Assembly (NCBI RefSeq): GCF_002210095.1
Contig: NZ_AQQR01000031.1
Span: 1-35,096 of the forward strand
Origin: Marinibacterium profundimaris
GTDB taxonomy: Bacteria; Pseudomonadota; Alphaproteobacteria; Rhodobacterales; Rhodobacteraceae
DNA length: 35,096 bases
Direction of reading: 5' to 3'
Each line of letters opens with the position of its first letter. Position 1 is the stretch's first letter. The translations under genes and the position numbers were made by a program. Under the pieces are notes generated by a model. It was not told the origin of the DNA. It was given only the letters and a program-made list of their open reading frames with translations, and did not search any database. Of this stretch, positions 1 through 8,479 are shown in pieces.

Positions 1-43
1 ACCACACAAAGTGAGGCAGAGCCCAATTAAGGGCTACGCGACA
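1..43 (+). mobile_element. Right terminal end of a second ISL3-type element (partial)
   Basis: Bases 2-43 are nearly identical to the right terminal inverted repeat of the complete ISL3 element that ends at 5619, differing only in a few bases near position 9-13. The orientation is the same as in the complete copy. The rest of this element lies outside the window. The differences show it is a related but not identical copy. Confidence 0.8.
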
Positions 44-430
44 GGCATGTTCATGCCGCTGCCCGGCCGGGCACATGGCTTGGCGAGATGCTGACGCGCA
101 AGCCGCCGATGCTGGTGCGGGTCGCGCTGGCGAACAAAATGGCGCGGATCGTCTGGGCGCTGATGGCCCGAGGCGGCGCCTACCAGTCTCCGACCGCTGC
201 GGCGTAAGCCGTCACTGGTCGCGAGGACGTCGGAGCGGAAGAGGGCAAGGAGACGTTTGGCGCACGGTCGTGAGACGGGATCGGGAGAACCAGAGCGCAA
301 CAGAGTGCCATCGAGCACGCGGCTTTGATCTGGACCCGACCTGCGAACACCATACGGGCCCGCGGCGTGATGATGGCCGCAACAGAGGCCGGATACATGT
401 CAGCACCCGACACCGCGCGAAACTGATCCA
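44..430 (+). pseudogene. IS110-family transposase, 3' fragment plus non-coding tail
   Basis: The frame ending with TAA at 205-207 encodes about 43 residues of an IS110/IS116-type transposase C-terminus (motif KPPMLVRVALANKMARIVWAL from about 106). The catalytic N-terminal domain is missing because the sequence joins an ISL3 end at 43. Bases 208 to about 430 resemble the usual non-coding 3' tail of IS110 elements (a stretch like 'gatctggacccgacctgcg' at about 327). No other gene is visible in this stretch. The exact IS110 end was not determined. Confidence 0.7.
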
Positions 431-451
431 GAAACCCTCTTGCGCAAGGGG

Positions 452-1505
452 CGGTTATACATGTTGCGCAAATGCTGTGAAGGTTTCACCTTGCGAATCC
501 AGTCTGTTAGTCAGGCTGCATGAGCAGACCCATACCCCCGACCTACAAGACCAGGAACTGGCCAGCCTACAATGAAGCAGTCAAGCGCCGGGGCTCGCTG
601 ACGATCTGGTTTGACCCCGAGATGAGCTGGGATGCCGCGCCGACAGGCAGGCGTGGCCGCCAGCAGACCTACAGCGATGCCGCTATCCAGACGTGCCTCT
701 CGATGAAAGTGCTGTTCGGCATGGCGCTCCGGCAGACGACCGGGTTCGTCGAGAGCCTGCTACGGCTGGTCGGCCTGAACTGGACGGTGCCCGACTTCAG
801 CACGCTATCTCGCCGCCAGAAGACCTTGGCCGTGAACATCCCCTACCGCGGCTCCAAGGGGCCGTTGCACCTGCTGATCGACAGCACCGGGATCAAGGTC
901 GAAGGTGAAGGCGAGTGGCACGCACGCAAGCATGGCGGCCCGAAACGGCGCGTCTGGCGCAAGCTCCACCTTGGGATCGATGAAGAAACGTTGGAGATCC
1001 GGGCCGTCGAAGTCACCGGGAGCCACATCGGTGATGCGCCCATCCTACCCACCTTCTCGACCAAATCCCGCAGGACCAGGAAATCGGTAGCGTTACGGCT
1101 GATGGCGCCTACGACACGCGCAAATGCCACGATGCGATTGCAGATCGCGGTGCCCATGCCGTCATCCCGCCCCGCAAGAACGCGAAGCCCTGGAAGACGA
1201 TCACCGCCGGAGCCGTGGCGCGAAATGAGGCCCTGCGCGCGGCGAAATACCTGGGCCGCGCGCTCTGGCGACGATGGAGTGGATACCACCGCCGAAGCCG
1301 CGTCGAGACAAAGATGCATTGTATCAAGTTGCTGGGCCAGCGGCTCATGGCACGGGACTTCGATCGACAGGTCGCCGAACTCCAGGTCCGCATCGCCGTC
1401 CTGAACGGCTACACCGCGCTCGGAATACCCGTCACGGAAGCTGTGGGATAAGTCCGTCCGGGGAAAGGGGAACCTCGGCCTTAAGCCGATTTGTGCATCA
1501 GAGCC
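452..1505 (+). mobile_element. IS5-family (IS903-like) insertion sequence
   Basis: The right terminal repeat is clear at about 1483-1505: on the minus strand it begins GGCTCTGATGCACAAATCGG, typical of IS903-type ends. The left end is less certain. A degenerate match with the core ATGTTGCGCAAATG lies at about 454-475. The element carries one transposase gene with a frameshift. Its right end lies one base upstream of the -35 box of the downstream esterase promoter. No convincing target duplication was identified. Confidence 0.65.
520..1451 (+). pseudogene. IS5-family transposase, broken by a -1 frameshift
   Basis: The frame from ATG 520 encodes a typical IS5-family DDE transposase start (MSRPIPPTYKTRNWPAYNEA) and the first catalytic aspartate in LLIDSTGIKV. 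At about 1050 one base appears to be missing. Downstream homology (DQIPQDQEIGSVTADGAYDT with the second Asp, then RRSRVETKM with the catalytic Glu) continues in the next frame to the TAA at 1449-1451. The combined length of about 310 residues is normal. The gene is probably inactive unless a programmed frameshift rescues it, and I see no slippery sequence. Confidence 0.8.
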
Positions 1506-1506
1506 C

Positions 1507-1534
1507 TTGACACTAATAATTAGCTATCTATGTT
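1507..1534 (+). promoter_or_regulatory. Promoter with TTAG-N4-CTAT operator for the esterase gene
   Basis: A perfect -35 TTGACA (1507-1512), a 16-base spacer and a -10-like TATGTT (1529-1534) precede the esterase start by about 70 bases. TTAG (1520-1523), four bases, then CTAT (1528-1531) fill the end of the spacer. The same arrangement is found at four other minus-strand promoters in the window, so this is probably an operator of a shared repressor. Confidence 0.65.
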
Positions 1535-1600
1535 TTTCCCGGCGATGGTTCCCCGGAAGAGGAGCCGGATTTCATCGCTGCATCAAACTGGAGGAAATTC

Positions 1601-3040
1601 ATGTCACGGACAGCCAATTTGGCCGGCCCGCGTTCGCGGACCGGAATGGTGGTGCTTTGCCTCGCTCTGACCGCGGGCTTCGCCCCGCTCGCGTCGGCGC
1701 AGGAGCAGCCCGCCTTCAACGAACATGCGGGAACCCTGCCGGACGGGACGGCATGGCTGATCCGCGTGCCCGAGAACTGGAATGGTCGACTACTCAGGGA
1801 TCTGGATTTCGCCAGCAACGTTTCGGTCGCGTCAGCGGTCCAGCGGTATGACGACCTGCTCGGTCGTGGCTATGCCTTCGCCGGGCTCGCCCGGCACCCG
1901 CTGCGCCTGTGGCAATACGATCCGCAGCGTGAAATCCTGAATCTACAAGCTGTTCAGGACATTTTCACGGACCTGGAGCGCGCTCCTGACATGGTGCTGC
2001 AATACGGCTGTTCTGGCGGAGGGCTCGACAGCCTCGCTTCGGCCGAGGATTACCCGGACAGGATCGACGGTGCCGCCGTGCTTGCCGCCCATACGCCGGT
2101 CTGGATCATGAGCAGTTTCCTGGATGGCTGGTTCGCCATGCAGACCCTGCTGGGCGAAAGCTATGAGGCCGCTGGGCACGGTCCGGCCAGCGATCTCGCC
2201 ATCGTCGGCCTGCCCAATGCCGGAGCGGGTGGCGAGCGCAGCCTTGACGCGATCCGTGCGTCCTGGATGGCCGCCATCGAAACGGCGGGCGAAAGCCCGG
2301 AGGGCCGCGCGCGGCTGGCGCTTGCCTTCGCCATCGGACAGTGGTCGCCGTGGATGGTCGAGGGGACCGAACTACCCGACACCGCGGATGCCGGCGCCAT
2401 GGCCGACATGATCGTGGCCTCGGCGCTGCGCATCGGCGGTAATGTTGGCGGGTCCTCGCGGCTTCTGTTCGAAAACGCCGCATCGGGGCAGCAACTTTCC
2501 GGGAACGAGGGGGTCGACTATGCCGCCTTCTACCAGAATGCCGCACCCGCGATGGCGCGGACGGTTGAGGCGCTCTACGAACAGGCCGGTTTGGACCTTC
2601 AGGCCGACATTGCCAGGATCGACGCCGCCCCCCGCATCGCGGCCTCGGATTATGCGCGCGATTTCTGGGCCGCAGACGGGCGCACGACGACCGGCGATCT
2701 GCAGGTTCCGGCGATCCGCATCCACATGCTGGGCGACTGGGCCATTCCCTACACGCTGATGGAAGGCTACGGCGCGCTGGTGCAGGAGCAGGGTACCGGC
2801 GATCTGTATCGGCAGTCGCTGGTCCAGGGCACGGGCCATTGCGAGTTCACGGCTGCCGAAAGCACGGCCATCGTCGAGACCCTGGTCGAACGGATCGAAA
2901 CGGGCGCCTGGCCCGAGACATCGCCCGAGGCGCTGAACGCCGCAGCCGAGGCGCTGGAAACCGGGAGCGCCCCCCGGTTCATCGAACACGGTGATTGGCG
3001 CGTGGCAGCCTATAACCGGCCCTGGGTTCCGGCAGAATGA
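1601..3040 (+). CDS. Exported tannase/feruloyl-esterase-like alpha/beta hydrolase, possible phthalate-ester hydrolase
   Basis: 479 residues. The start is set by the Shine-Dalgarno GGAGG about 6 bases upstream. An N-terminal signal peptide (hydrophobic residues about 16-30, probable cleavage after ASA at 33) predicts export. The hydrolase core has a nucleophile elbow GCSGGG (Ser138), a likely acid Asp379 in LGDW, and His413 in GTGHC. Cysteines directly next to Ser138 and His413 (Cys137, Cys414) form the CS-D-HC pattern known from tannases, feruloyl esterases and MHETase-like enzymes, in which a disulfide joins the nucleophile and histidine loops. The substrate cannot be read from the sequence. 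The shared operator with the phthalate genes argues for release of an aromatic acid from an ester, for example a phthalate ester. It lies between IS elements and is transcribed alone. Confidence 0.8.
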   Translation: MSRTANLAGPRSRTGMVVLCLALTAGFAPLASAQEQPAFNEHAGTLPDGTAWLIRVPENWNGRLLRDLDFASNVSVASAVQRYDDLLGRGYAFAGLARHPLRLWQYDPQREILNLQAVQDIFTDLERAPDMVLQYGCSGGGLDSLASAEDYPDRIDGAAVLAAHTPVWIMSSFLDGWFAMQTLLGESYEAAGHGPASDLAIVGLPNAGAGGERSLDAIRASWMAAIETAGESPEGRARLALAFAIGQWSPWMVEGTELPDTADAGAMADMIVASALRIGGNVGGSSRLLFENAASGQQLSGNEGVDYAAFYQNAAPAMARTVEALYEQAGLDLQADIARIDAAPRIAASDYARDFWAADGRTTTGDLQVPAIRIHMLGDWAIPYTLMEGYGALVQEQGTGDLYRQSLVQGTGHCEFTAAESTAIVETLVERIETGAWPETSPEALNAAAEALETGSAPRFIEHGDWRVAAYNRPWVPAE

Positions 3041-3386
3041 GCCGATGGGGAACTGGCGCTGCGCCGGTTCCCCCACAGGTCCGGTGGCGCAAGTCATTGG
3101 TGGACCGTCGCCAACGCGCAGTGGGCATCTCTGGCGAGGGCAAGTGTTCCCATGTCTGGACGACCCCTGCTGCGCAAGCTGGGAATTGACGCGCCTATGC
3201 CGAAAGCAGTCATGTCTACGGCCTTTGTGGTGCGGTCTAGCCGCTGGCCCAGATGAAGTCCGCGGATCGGGTCCCAATCAAAATTGCGCGCTTTCTGCGC
3301 CTTGACCCCCTGGGGTGTCCCGATCCCCGGTTCGACCGGTTTGTCATCTCTTCTCAGCTTCACGCATTCCGTCAGCGGTTCCGCGC
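3041..3386. other. Gene-free stretch with IS110 3' non-coding tail
   Basis: No credible gene is seen. The part from about 3150 to 3386, read on the minus strand, is the probable 3' untranslated tail of the IS110 element whose truncated transposase ends at 3387. It contains an IS110-tail-like 'gattgggacccgatccgcgg'. The esterase stop codon is at 3038-3040. No clear terminator was found for it. Confidence 0.5.
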
Positions 3387-3890
3387 TCAGGAGACAGGGG
3401 CCGCGTAGATCTCGTTGCGGCGCAGGAGCGCCCAAGCGATCCGGGCAGTCTTGTTGGCGAGCGCGACCGCAACGACTTTCGGTCGCTTGCGTGCTTTAAG
3501 CCCAAGCATCCAAGCCTTGCCGGCATCGCCCTGCCTTGCAAAGCGAAGCACCGCAGTCGCGCCGGAAACGAGCAGTCGCCGGATATATCCATCACCCTGC
3601 TTGCTGATCCCGGTCTGTCGATCCTTGCCACTGCTTGAGTTCGCCCGTGGCGTCAGGCCTAGCCAGGCCGCGAACTGTCGTGCCGAGCGGAACAGGCTCG
3701 GATCCGGAACATTTGCAGCAATTGCGCTGGCGGTGATCGGTCCGATACCGGGAATGGTCGCCAGTCGCCGGCTCGTCTCGTGCGTCCGGTGCCACTCGAG
3801 GATCCGTTTCTCCAGGGCCTCAGCCTGATCGGCAATCGCCTCCGCTTGGCAGATCAACGCATGGATGGCAGCCGCAGCATGGTCAGGCAA
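3387..3890 (-). pseudogene. IS110-family transposase, C-terminal half (5' end removed at the ISL3 junction)
   Basis: About 167 residues of the C-terminal Transposase_20 (IS116/IS110/IS902) domain are present, including the helix-hairpin-helix-like segment LATIPGIGPITASAIAA and the family end VALANKTARIAWALL. The N-terminal RuvC-like DEDD catalytic domain is absent because the frame runs directly into the left end of the ISL3 element at 3892. The missing half is not found on the other side of ISL3 (after 5619), so a deletion or rearrangement followed the insertion. The fragment cannot transpose by itself. Confidence 0.85.
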
Positions 3891-3891
3891 C

Positions 3892-3935
3892 TGTCGCGTT
3901 GCCCTTAAATCGGTTCTGCCTCACTTTGTGTGGCG
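3892..3935. repeat. ISL3 left terminal inverted repeat
   Basis: Imperfect partner of the repeat at 5576-5619. Most positions match over 44 bases. The outermost eight bases are TGTCGCGT on both ends. Confidence 0.85.
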
Positions 3936-3973
3936 CAACTATCCTGAAACTGGAAAATTCAGGAGGTATAGTT

Positions 3974-5590
3974 GTGAGTTCGAAGAAGCACTGGTCGCCC
4001 GGGAGCGATGTTGCCGTTCAAAGCGTTGAGCGAAGTGAAAGAGGCGGGTGGATTGTATCTGGCGTCTTGGCTCCCAACGGCATTTGCCCAGACTGTGGAT
4101 TGCATTCACGCCGACGTCACGGCTGGCGGCGTCGGCGGCTGCAGGATTATCCCGCGCATGGAGACGAGGTAACGGTTGATCTCGCAATTTGCCGTTGGCG
4201 ATGTCAGGCACCCGCTTGCCCACGCCGGACATTCTCAGACCAAATCGCCTCGATTGCGCGTCCATTTGCACGTCGTACTTCGCGTGTCGGGGAGATTGTC
4301 ACCCATCTTGGGCATGCGACCGGCGGACGGCCAGCCGAGCGGTTGTTGCATCGTTTGGGCCTTGGAGTCAGCGATGACACGGTGCTTAGGCAGCTGAAGA
4401 ACCGTGCCCAAGACAGTGGCGAGTCGCCGACAGTCATCGGGATCGACGACTGGAGTTGGCGGAAATCGCAAACCTACGGCACGATCATTGTGGATCTGGA
4501 GCGTCGCGTGGTGATCGACATTCTTGAGGATCGAGATGTCGTCAGCTGCACCAACTGGCTGAAGCGACACCCCGAGGTGGAAGTGATCAGCAGAGATCGC
4601 TGCGGTCTCTACGCCCAGGCAGCACGGCAAGGGGCACCGCAGGCGAAGCAGGTCGCTGACCGGTTCCATATCGTACAAAACCTGCGGCAGGCCATCGAGG
4701 AGCAAATGAACCTTCACGGCCGTGCGACCGGCAGGGCGCTGCTGTCCGACGCCGACAACATCACCGCAGCCGGCAGCCTTCTGAAGTCACGCCTGGCGCA
4801 TAGGACGTCTCGGGAAGAGATTTTCGCCACCATTCATGCGCTCCGAAATCAGGGGCTTTCATGCAGCGAGATCGGGCGGCGAACAGGGTTCCCGCGTCGC
4901 AGCATCGCGAAATGGCTGCAGTTCGAGACACCACCGGACCGCAGGCGGGCCGCTTTGAAGCCGACATCGCCGTGGTACTTTGAAGAGTTCCTGAGCCAAA
5001 GCTGGAAGGAGGGCATTCGAACTGGCAGCGCCCTGTTCCGTCTGATCCGAGAGCGCGGTTACGAGGGGAGTCAGTCGCATTTGCAGCGTCTGTTGGCGGG
5101 CTGGCGAAAAGCAGAACAGCAAGGGAGCGACTCCAAGGTAGAGCACGAAATCCTTAAGCCAGTCCGGGACCCGGAAACGGGGCACGCGATTTCCCCGGTC
5201 ATCGCAGCCGCGCTGTGCATCAAACCCCGCGGAAAGCTCACCCCGGATCAAGCGCGGAAAGTCGACGCGCTCAAGGCCGGTTCTCCCGCCTTCGCAACGA
5301 TGCGAAGTCTCGCCATGCGGTTCAACGGTATCCTGCGCAGCCGCCAAGCAGACCCGCTCCCAGCATGGATCGACAACGCGATCGAAACCGATCTGGCGCC
5401 CATCGTGCGCTTTGCCCGCACATTGAACCGGGACTTCGATGCAGTCAAAAACGCCATCGAGATGCCATGGAGCAACGGCCAAGCAGAAGGTCAGATCAAT
5501 CGCCTGAAGACGCTCAAACGCGCCATGTACGGTCGAGCCGGTCCAGAATTGTTGCGGGCGAGAATGCTACCGTTCCGCCACACAGATTGA
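3974..5590 (+). CDS. ISL3-family transposase
   Basis: 538 residues from GTG 3974. That start is chosen because a strong AGGAGGT (3961-3967) lies six bases upstream; an upstream reading to 3899 would run into the terminal repeat. Near the N-terminus is the zf-ISL3 zinc-binding region (CPDCGLHSRRRHG, then CRWRC and CPRRTF). The DDE catalytic domain shows Asp in VIGIDDWSW, Asp in SRDRCGLYA followed by QVADRFHIVQN, and Glu in SNGQAEGQINRLK. All key residues are present and there is no frameshift, so the element may be active. It mediates cut-and-paste transposition of its own element. Confidence 0.92.
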   Translation: MSSKKHWSPGSDVAVQSVERSERGGWIVSGVLAPNGICPDCGLHSRRRHGWRRRRLQDYPAHGDEVTVDLAICRWRCQAPACPRRTFSDQIASIARPFARRTSRVGEIVTHLGHATGGRPAERLLHRLGLGVSDDTVLRQLKNRAQDSGESPTVIGIDDWSWRKSQTYGTIIVDLERRVVIDILEDRDVVSCTNWLKRHPEVEVISRDRCGLYAQAARQGAPQAKQVADRFHIVQNLRQAIEEQMNLHGRATGRALLSDADNITAAGSLLKSRLAHRTSREEIFATIHALRNQGLSCSEIGRRTGFPRRSIAKWLQFETPPDRRRAALKPTSPWYFEEFLSQSWKEGIRTGSALFRLIRERGYEGSQSHLQRLLAGWRKAEQQGSDSKVEHEILKPVRDPETGHAISPVIAAALCIKPRGKLTPDQARKVDALKAGSPAFATMRSLAMRFNGILRSRQADPLPAWIDNAIETDLAPIVRFARTLNRDFDAVKNAIEMPWSNGQAEGQINRLKTLKRAMYGRAGPELLRARMLPFRHTD

Positions 5591-5619
5591 GGCAGAGCCC
5601 AATTAAGGGCTACGCGACA
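5576..5619. repeat. ISL3 right terminal inverted repeat
   Basis: Matches the inverted left end at 3892-3935 and, in direct orientation, bases 2-43 of the window. Confidence 0.85.
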
Positions 5620-5640
5620 CCTGTTGTGCCATTTCGCATC

Positions 5641-5672
5641 GGAAAAGGGCGCGGAATACGCCCTATCCGCGC
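5641..5672 (-). terminator. Probable rho-independent terminator after the dehydrogenase gene
   Basis: On the minus strand, GCGCGGA (5672-5666) pairs with TCCGCGC (5655-5649) and is followed by CCTTTTCC. It lies directly downstream of the dehydrogenase stop codon at 5682. Confidence 0.5.
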
Positions 5673-5727
5673 TTTCCTACTTTACGTTTTTCTGAGTTTG
5701 TCTTGCCATGTTTTCTGGATTTCCGGG
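5673..5727. repeat. 55-bp direct repeat, copy A
   Basis: Matches 34410-34465 in the same orientation, with a single one-base difference in a T run (five versus six T). It covers the last codons of the dehydrogenase gene (residues PEIQKTWQDKLRK) and 13 bases beyond. The two copies bracket about 28.7 kb that contains nearly all catabolic genes. Confidence 0.9.
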
Positions 5728-6707
5728 TTACGTGTGTATTTGGGGAGTTTGCCTTGCATGATGCGGGTTGCGTTTTCGACGAGGACCTCGGGCATGACCG
5801 AGTAGAGGTCGACCGTGTGGCCCAGGATATGCGGCGTCAGGACGACCCGGTCGATCTCGCGCAGCGGGTGGTCGGCGGGCATCGGTTCGGTTTCCGTCAC
5901 ATCCAGCCCCGCCCCCGCAAGGTGCCCCTCGGTCATCACCCGCGCCAGCGCGGCCTCGTCGATCAGCCCGCCGCGCGAGGTGTTGATCAGGATCGCATCC
6001 GGCTTCATCGCCCGCAGTTCGGCCTCCCCGATCAGGCCCCGGGTCCCGGCATTGAGCGGCACGTGCAGGCTGATCACGTCGGCCTGCGCCAGCAGTTCCT
6101 CGCGTGCCACCAGCCGCACGCCTTCCGGCGCGGTCTGCGGCGTCAGGAACGGGTCATGCACCAGGATCTCCGCCGGCTCGAAGGCCTGCAGGCGGTCGAT
6201 CACCCCGCCGCCGATCCGACCCGACCCGATCAGCCCGATGCGCCGCCCGCACAGCATCCGCGCGTACATCTGCTGCGGGCGCCCCGCGTTCTCACGCAAA
6301 AGGCGCTCGGACCGGTGCAGCCGGTAGAGCAGCACCAGCATCAGCATCACCGTCGCCTCGGACATCGCCAGGAAGTTCTCGGGCGTCGCGCCATTGGCCA
6401 CGATCAGCCCGCGCTCCGCGCAGGCCTCCAGATCGACCGCATCGACCCCGATCGTCGGGAACACCAGCCCCCGCAGCCGCGGCGAGGCGTCGAGATCCTC
6501 CTCGCCCAGCCGCGAGCGCGAGCTGGCCACGATGATATCGACATCCCCCAGCAGCGCCTGCCGCTGATCCGGCGTCAGCCGCAGCGGCACCCCCGGCGTG
6601 ATCGCCGGGCCGCGCACCACCTCCCAGCCCTGGTCCTCCAGCCGCGCCGAGGCGCGCTCCAGAACCTCGTCCAGAACCGGGTCTTGTGCTATGTAGATCC
6701 TGGGCAT
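5682..6707 (-). CDS. D-isomer-specific 2-hydroxyacid dehydrogenase (NAD-dependent)
   Basis: 341 residues from ATG 6707, three bases after the stop of the ThDP-enzyme gene, so the two are co-transcribed. It has the phosphoglycerate-dehydrogenase-type fold: the nucleotide-binding motif GLIGSGRIGGG in the middle, the catalytic Arg in the INTSRGGLIDEAAL block, and the catalytic His in LTPHILGHT. Such enzymes interconvert a 2-oxoacid and a D-2-hydroxyacid with NAD(P)H. Next to a 2-oxoacid decarboxylase-like enzyme it could supply or compete for the same 2-oxoacid; that is inference. The last 14 codons lie inside the 55-bp direct repeat shared with 34410-34465. This pair of genes seems richer in GC than the phthalate and Rieske operons. 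Confidence 0.88.
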   Translation of the reverse strand: MPRIYIAQDPVLDEVLERASARLEDQGWEVVRGPAITPGVPLRLTPDQRQALLGDVDIIVASSRSRLGEEDLDASPRLRGLVFPTIGVDAVDLEACAERGLIVANGATPENFLAMSEATVMLMLVLLYRLHRSERLLRENAGRPQQMYARMLCGRRIGLIGSGRIGGGVIDRLQAFEPAEILVHDPFLTPQTAPEGVRLVAREELLAQADVISLHVPLNAGTRGLIGEAELRAMKPDAILINTSRGGLIDEAALARVMTEGHLAGAGLDVTETEPMPADHPLREIDRVVLTPHILGHTVDLYSVMPEVLVENATRIMQGKLPKYTRNPEIQKTWQDKLRKT

Positions 6708-6709
6708 GC

Positions 6710-8479
6710 TCAGTCGCTCCGCGTCAGGCCGGCGACCATGTTGGGGTTGTAGCCCGGCCGGACCCGCGCGTCGATCACCACGCTCTTGCCCTCGCGCACC
6801 ATCTCCAGGCCTTTCTTCACCGCCTCGACAAGCTCGCCGGCGGTCTCCACCGGCCCGATCCCCTCGCAGCCCTGCGCCCGGGCGACACCGGCAATGTCGA
6901 TATCCGGGTCGCCGATCCGCTGGCCGATCCACTTGTTCTCCACCGGGCGGTTGCGGGCCACCGCGACGCGCTCCTGGTGGACCTCGTCATTGTAGAACGA
7001 GCGGTTGTTCGACACCACCGCGAGGAACGGCGTGCCGTAATGCGCCGCCGTCCAGAAGGCCGAGGCCGCCATCATGAAGTCCCCGTCGCCCAGCACCGCG
7101 ACCGGCATCCGCCCGCTGTCCTTCAGCGCCAGCGCCGCGCCGATCAGCATCCCCGGACCCGAGCCGATCCCGGCACCGCCGTCCGAGCCCAGGAAATCCA
7201 GCGGGTGGCGGAAGTGCCAGGCCTCCCCGGCCCAGCCCAGCGGCAGGCGCACGATGCTGGCGCAGACCCCGTCCAGCCCCTCGCCGAGCGCCCCGGCCAG
7301 CGTCATGATGTCGAGCGGCGTCTCCGGCGCGGGCGCCTCCAGCGCCGGCTTGACCGGCAGGGCCTCCGGCGCCGCGCCCGCACCCACCTCCAGCGCATCC
7401 GCGATGGCATGCATCGCCCGGTCCGGCGCGCAGGCCAGGTGCAGGTCGAGCGCCGGCAGGGCCTGGTGTTCCATGCCCCAGCCGTTGTGCAACTGGTAAT
7501 CCTGCGAGGCCTGGATGACCTTCGCCGTCACCTCGCCCGCCAGCTTCAGCGTCCCGGCAAGGTCCAGCCAGTCGAGGCTCAGGATCACGTCCGCCTCGCG
7601 CAGCACCTCGCCCGCCGCATCGTCGATGAAGAAGGCCGGCTTGCCGCGATGCTGCGGATGGTCCGTCGGGAAGGACGCCCCGATCCGGATATCCGTCAGG
7701 ACCCTCGCGCCCAGCGCCTCCACCAGCGCCACCCGCCGCGCCCAGTCCGCCGGGTCGCGCGATACCCGCCCCGCCAGGACCACGGGGGCCTTCGCCCCCT
7801 TCAGCAGCTCTGCCGCTCGTGCCACCCCTTCGGCGGCAGGCTCGGCCGGCAGCGGCGGCTGGTAGCGCGAGAAATCCGGCAGCGCCGGCGCCGCCTCGTG
7901 CCGCTTCTCCTGGATCGACACGTCGAAATTGACATAAGTGGGCCCCATCGGCTCGCTCCGCGCGATCACATCCGCGCGCAGCATCGACTCAAGCGCCGCC
8001 TCCATCGAGGCAGGCTGGTCGTCCCACTTCACATAATGGCGGATCATCGAGGCCTGGTCCCGGCAGGTGTGCAGCCAGTCGATCCACGGCCGCCGCATCG
8101 CCGCATCCACCGGCCCCGTCGCCCCGTAGATCAGCACCGGCACACGGTCGCACCAGGCGTTGAAGATCGCCATCGTGCCATGCATCAGGCCCACGTTGCT
8201 GTGCAGGATCACCGCAAGCGGCTCCCCCGTCACCTTCGCATAACCATGCGCAATCGCCACCGCATGCTCCTCGTGCAGGCACAAAAGCATCTGCGGATCC
8301 GCGTTCCCAAGGTGATTGACAAGACTGTCATGCAACCCCCGGAAACTCGACCCGGGGTTCAGCGCAACATACTTAACACCCAAGCCACGAAGCATATCCG
8401 CAAATACATCACTACCCCATACACCAGTACCCGCCGAAGGCACAGGCGTCTCAACGCGTGAAGGTTTTTGATCAGTCAT
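6710..8479 (-). CDS. Thiamine-diphosphate-dependent 2-oxoacid decarboxylase-like enzyme (benzoylformate decarboxylase type)
   Basis: 589 residues from ATG 8479; an upstream ATG at 8509 is less likely. It has the three-domain ThDP fold. The N-terminal pyrimidine domain has NPGSSFRG (about 41-48), the cofactor-activating Glu70 in LHEEHAVAIAHGYA and His93 in ILHSN. The C-terminal cofactor domain has GDGDFMM followed by VSNN. The NPGS serine and the LHS histidine match the positions of catalytic residues Ser26 and His70 known in benzoylformate decarboxylase. A role in decarboxylating a 2-oxoacid to an aldehyde therefore fits better than acetolactate synthesis. The aldehyde dehydrogenase gene upstream and hydroxyacid dehydrogenase downstream support this. 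Exact substrate unknown. Confidence 0.82.
   Translation of the reverse strand: MTDQKPSRVETPVPSAGTGVWGSDVFADMLRGLGVKYVALNPGSSFRGLHDSLVNHLGNADPQMLLCLHEEHAVAIAHGYAKVTGEPLAVILHSNVGLMHGTMAIFNAWCDRVPVLIYGATGPVDAAMRRPWIDWLHTCRDQASMIRHYVKWDDQPASMEAALESMLRADVIARSEPMGPTYVNFDVSIQEKRHEAAPALPDFSRYQPPLPAEPAAEGVARAAELLKGAKAPVVLAGRVSRDPADWARRVALVEALGARVLTDIRIGASFPTDHPQHRGKPAFFIDDAAGEVLREADVILSLDWLDLAGTLKLAGEVTAKVIQASQDYQLHNGWGMEHQALPALDLHLACAPDRAMHAIADALEVGAGAAPEALPVKPALEAPAPETPLDIMTLAGALGEGLDGVCASIVRLPLGWAGEAWHFRHPLDFLGSDGGAGIGSGPGMLIGAALALKDSGRMPVAVLGDGDFMMAASAFWTAAHYGTPFLAVVSNNRSFYNDEVHQERVAVARNRPVENKWIGQRIGDPDIDIAGVARAQGCEGIGPVETAGELVEAVKKGLEMVREGKSVVIDARVRPGYNPNMVAGLTRSD

Larger units (their letters stand above)
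3892..5619 (+). mobile_element. Complete ISL3-family insertion sequence
   Basis: A 1728-bp element with imperfect terminal inverted repeats of about 44 bases. The left end (3892-3935) starts TGTCGCGTTGCCCTTAAATC and the right end, read inward on the other strand, starts TGTCGCGTAGCCCTTAATTG. It holds one intact transposase gene. The flanking 8-mers (caggcaac at 3884-3891, cctgttgt at 5620-5627) do not match, so the usual 8-bp target duplication is absent. This fits recombination with another copy after insertion. Confidence 0.9.

Noticed and set aside
3884-5627. 8-bp target duplication around the ISL3 element
   Set aside because: The flanks (caggcaac and cctgttgt) are not the same in direct orientation.
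6686-8461. Long plus-strand open frame of 591 codons
   Set aside because: It is antisense to the ThDP enzyme gene, has an Arg/His/Pro-rich composition typical of GC-rich shadow frames, and no motif or ribosome site.
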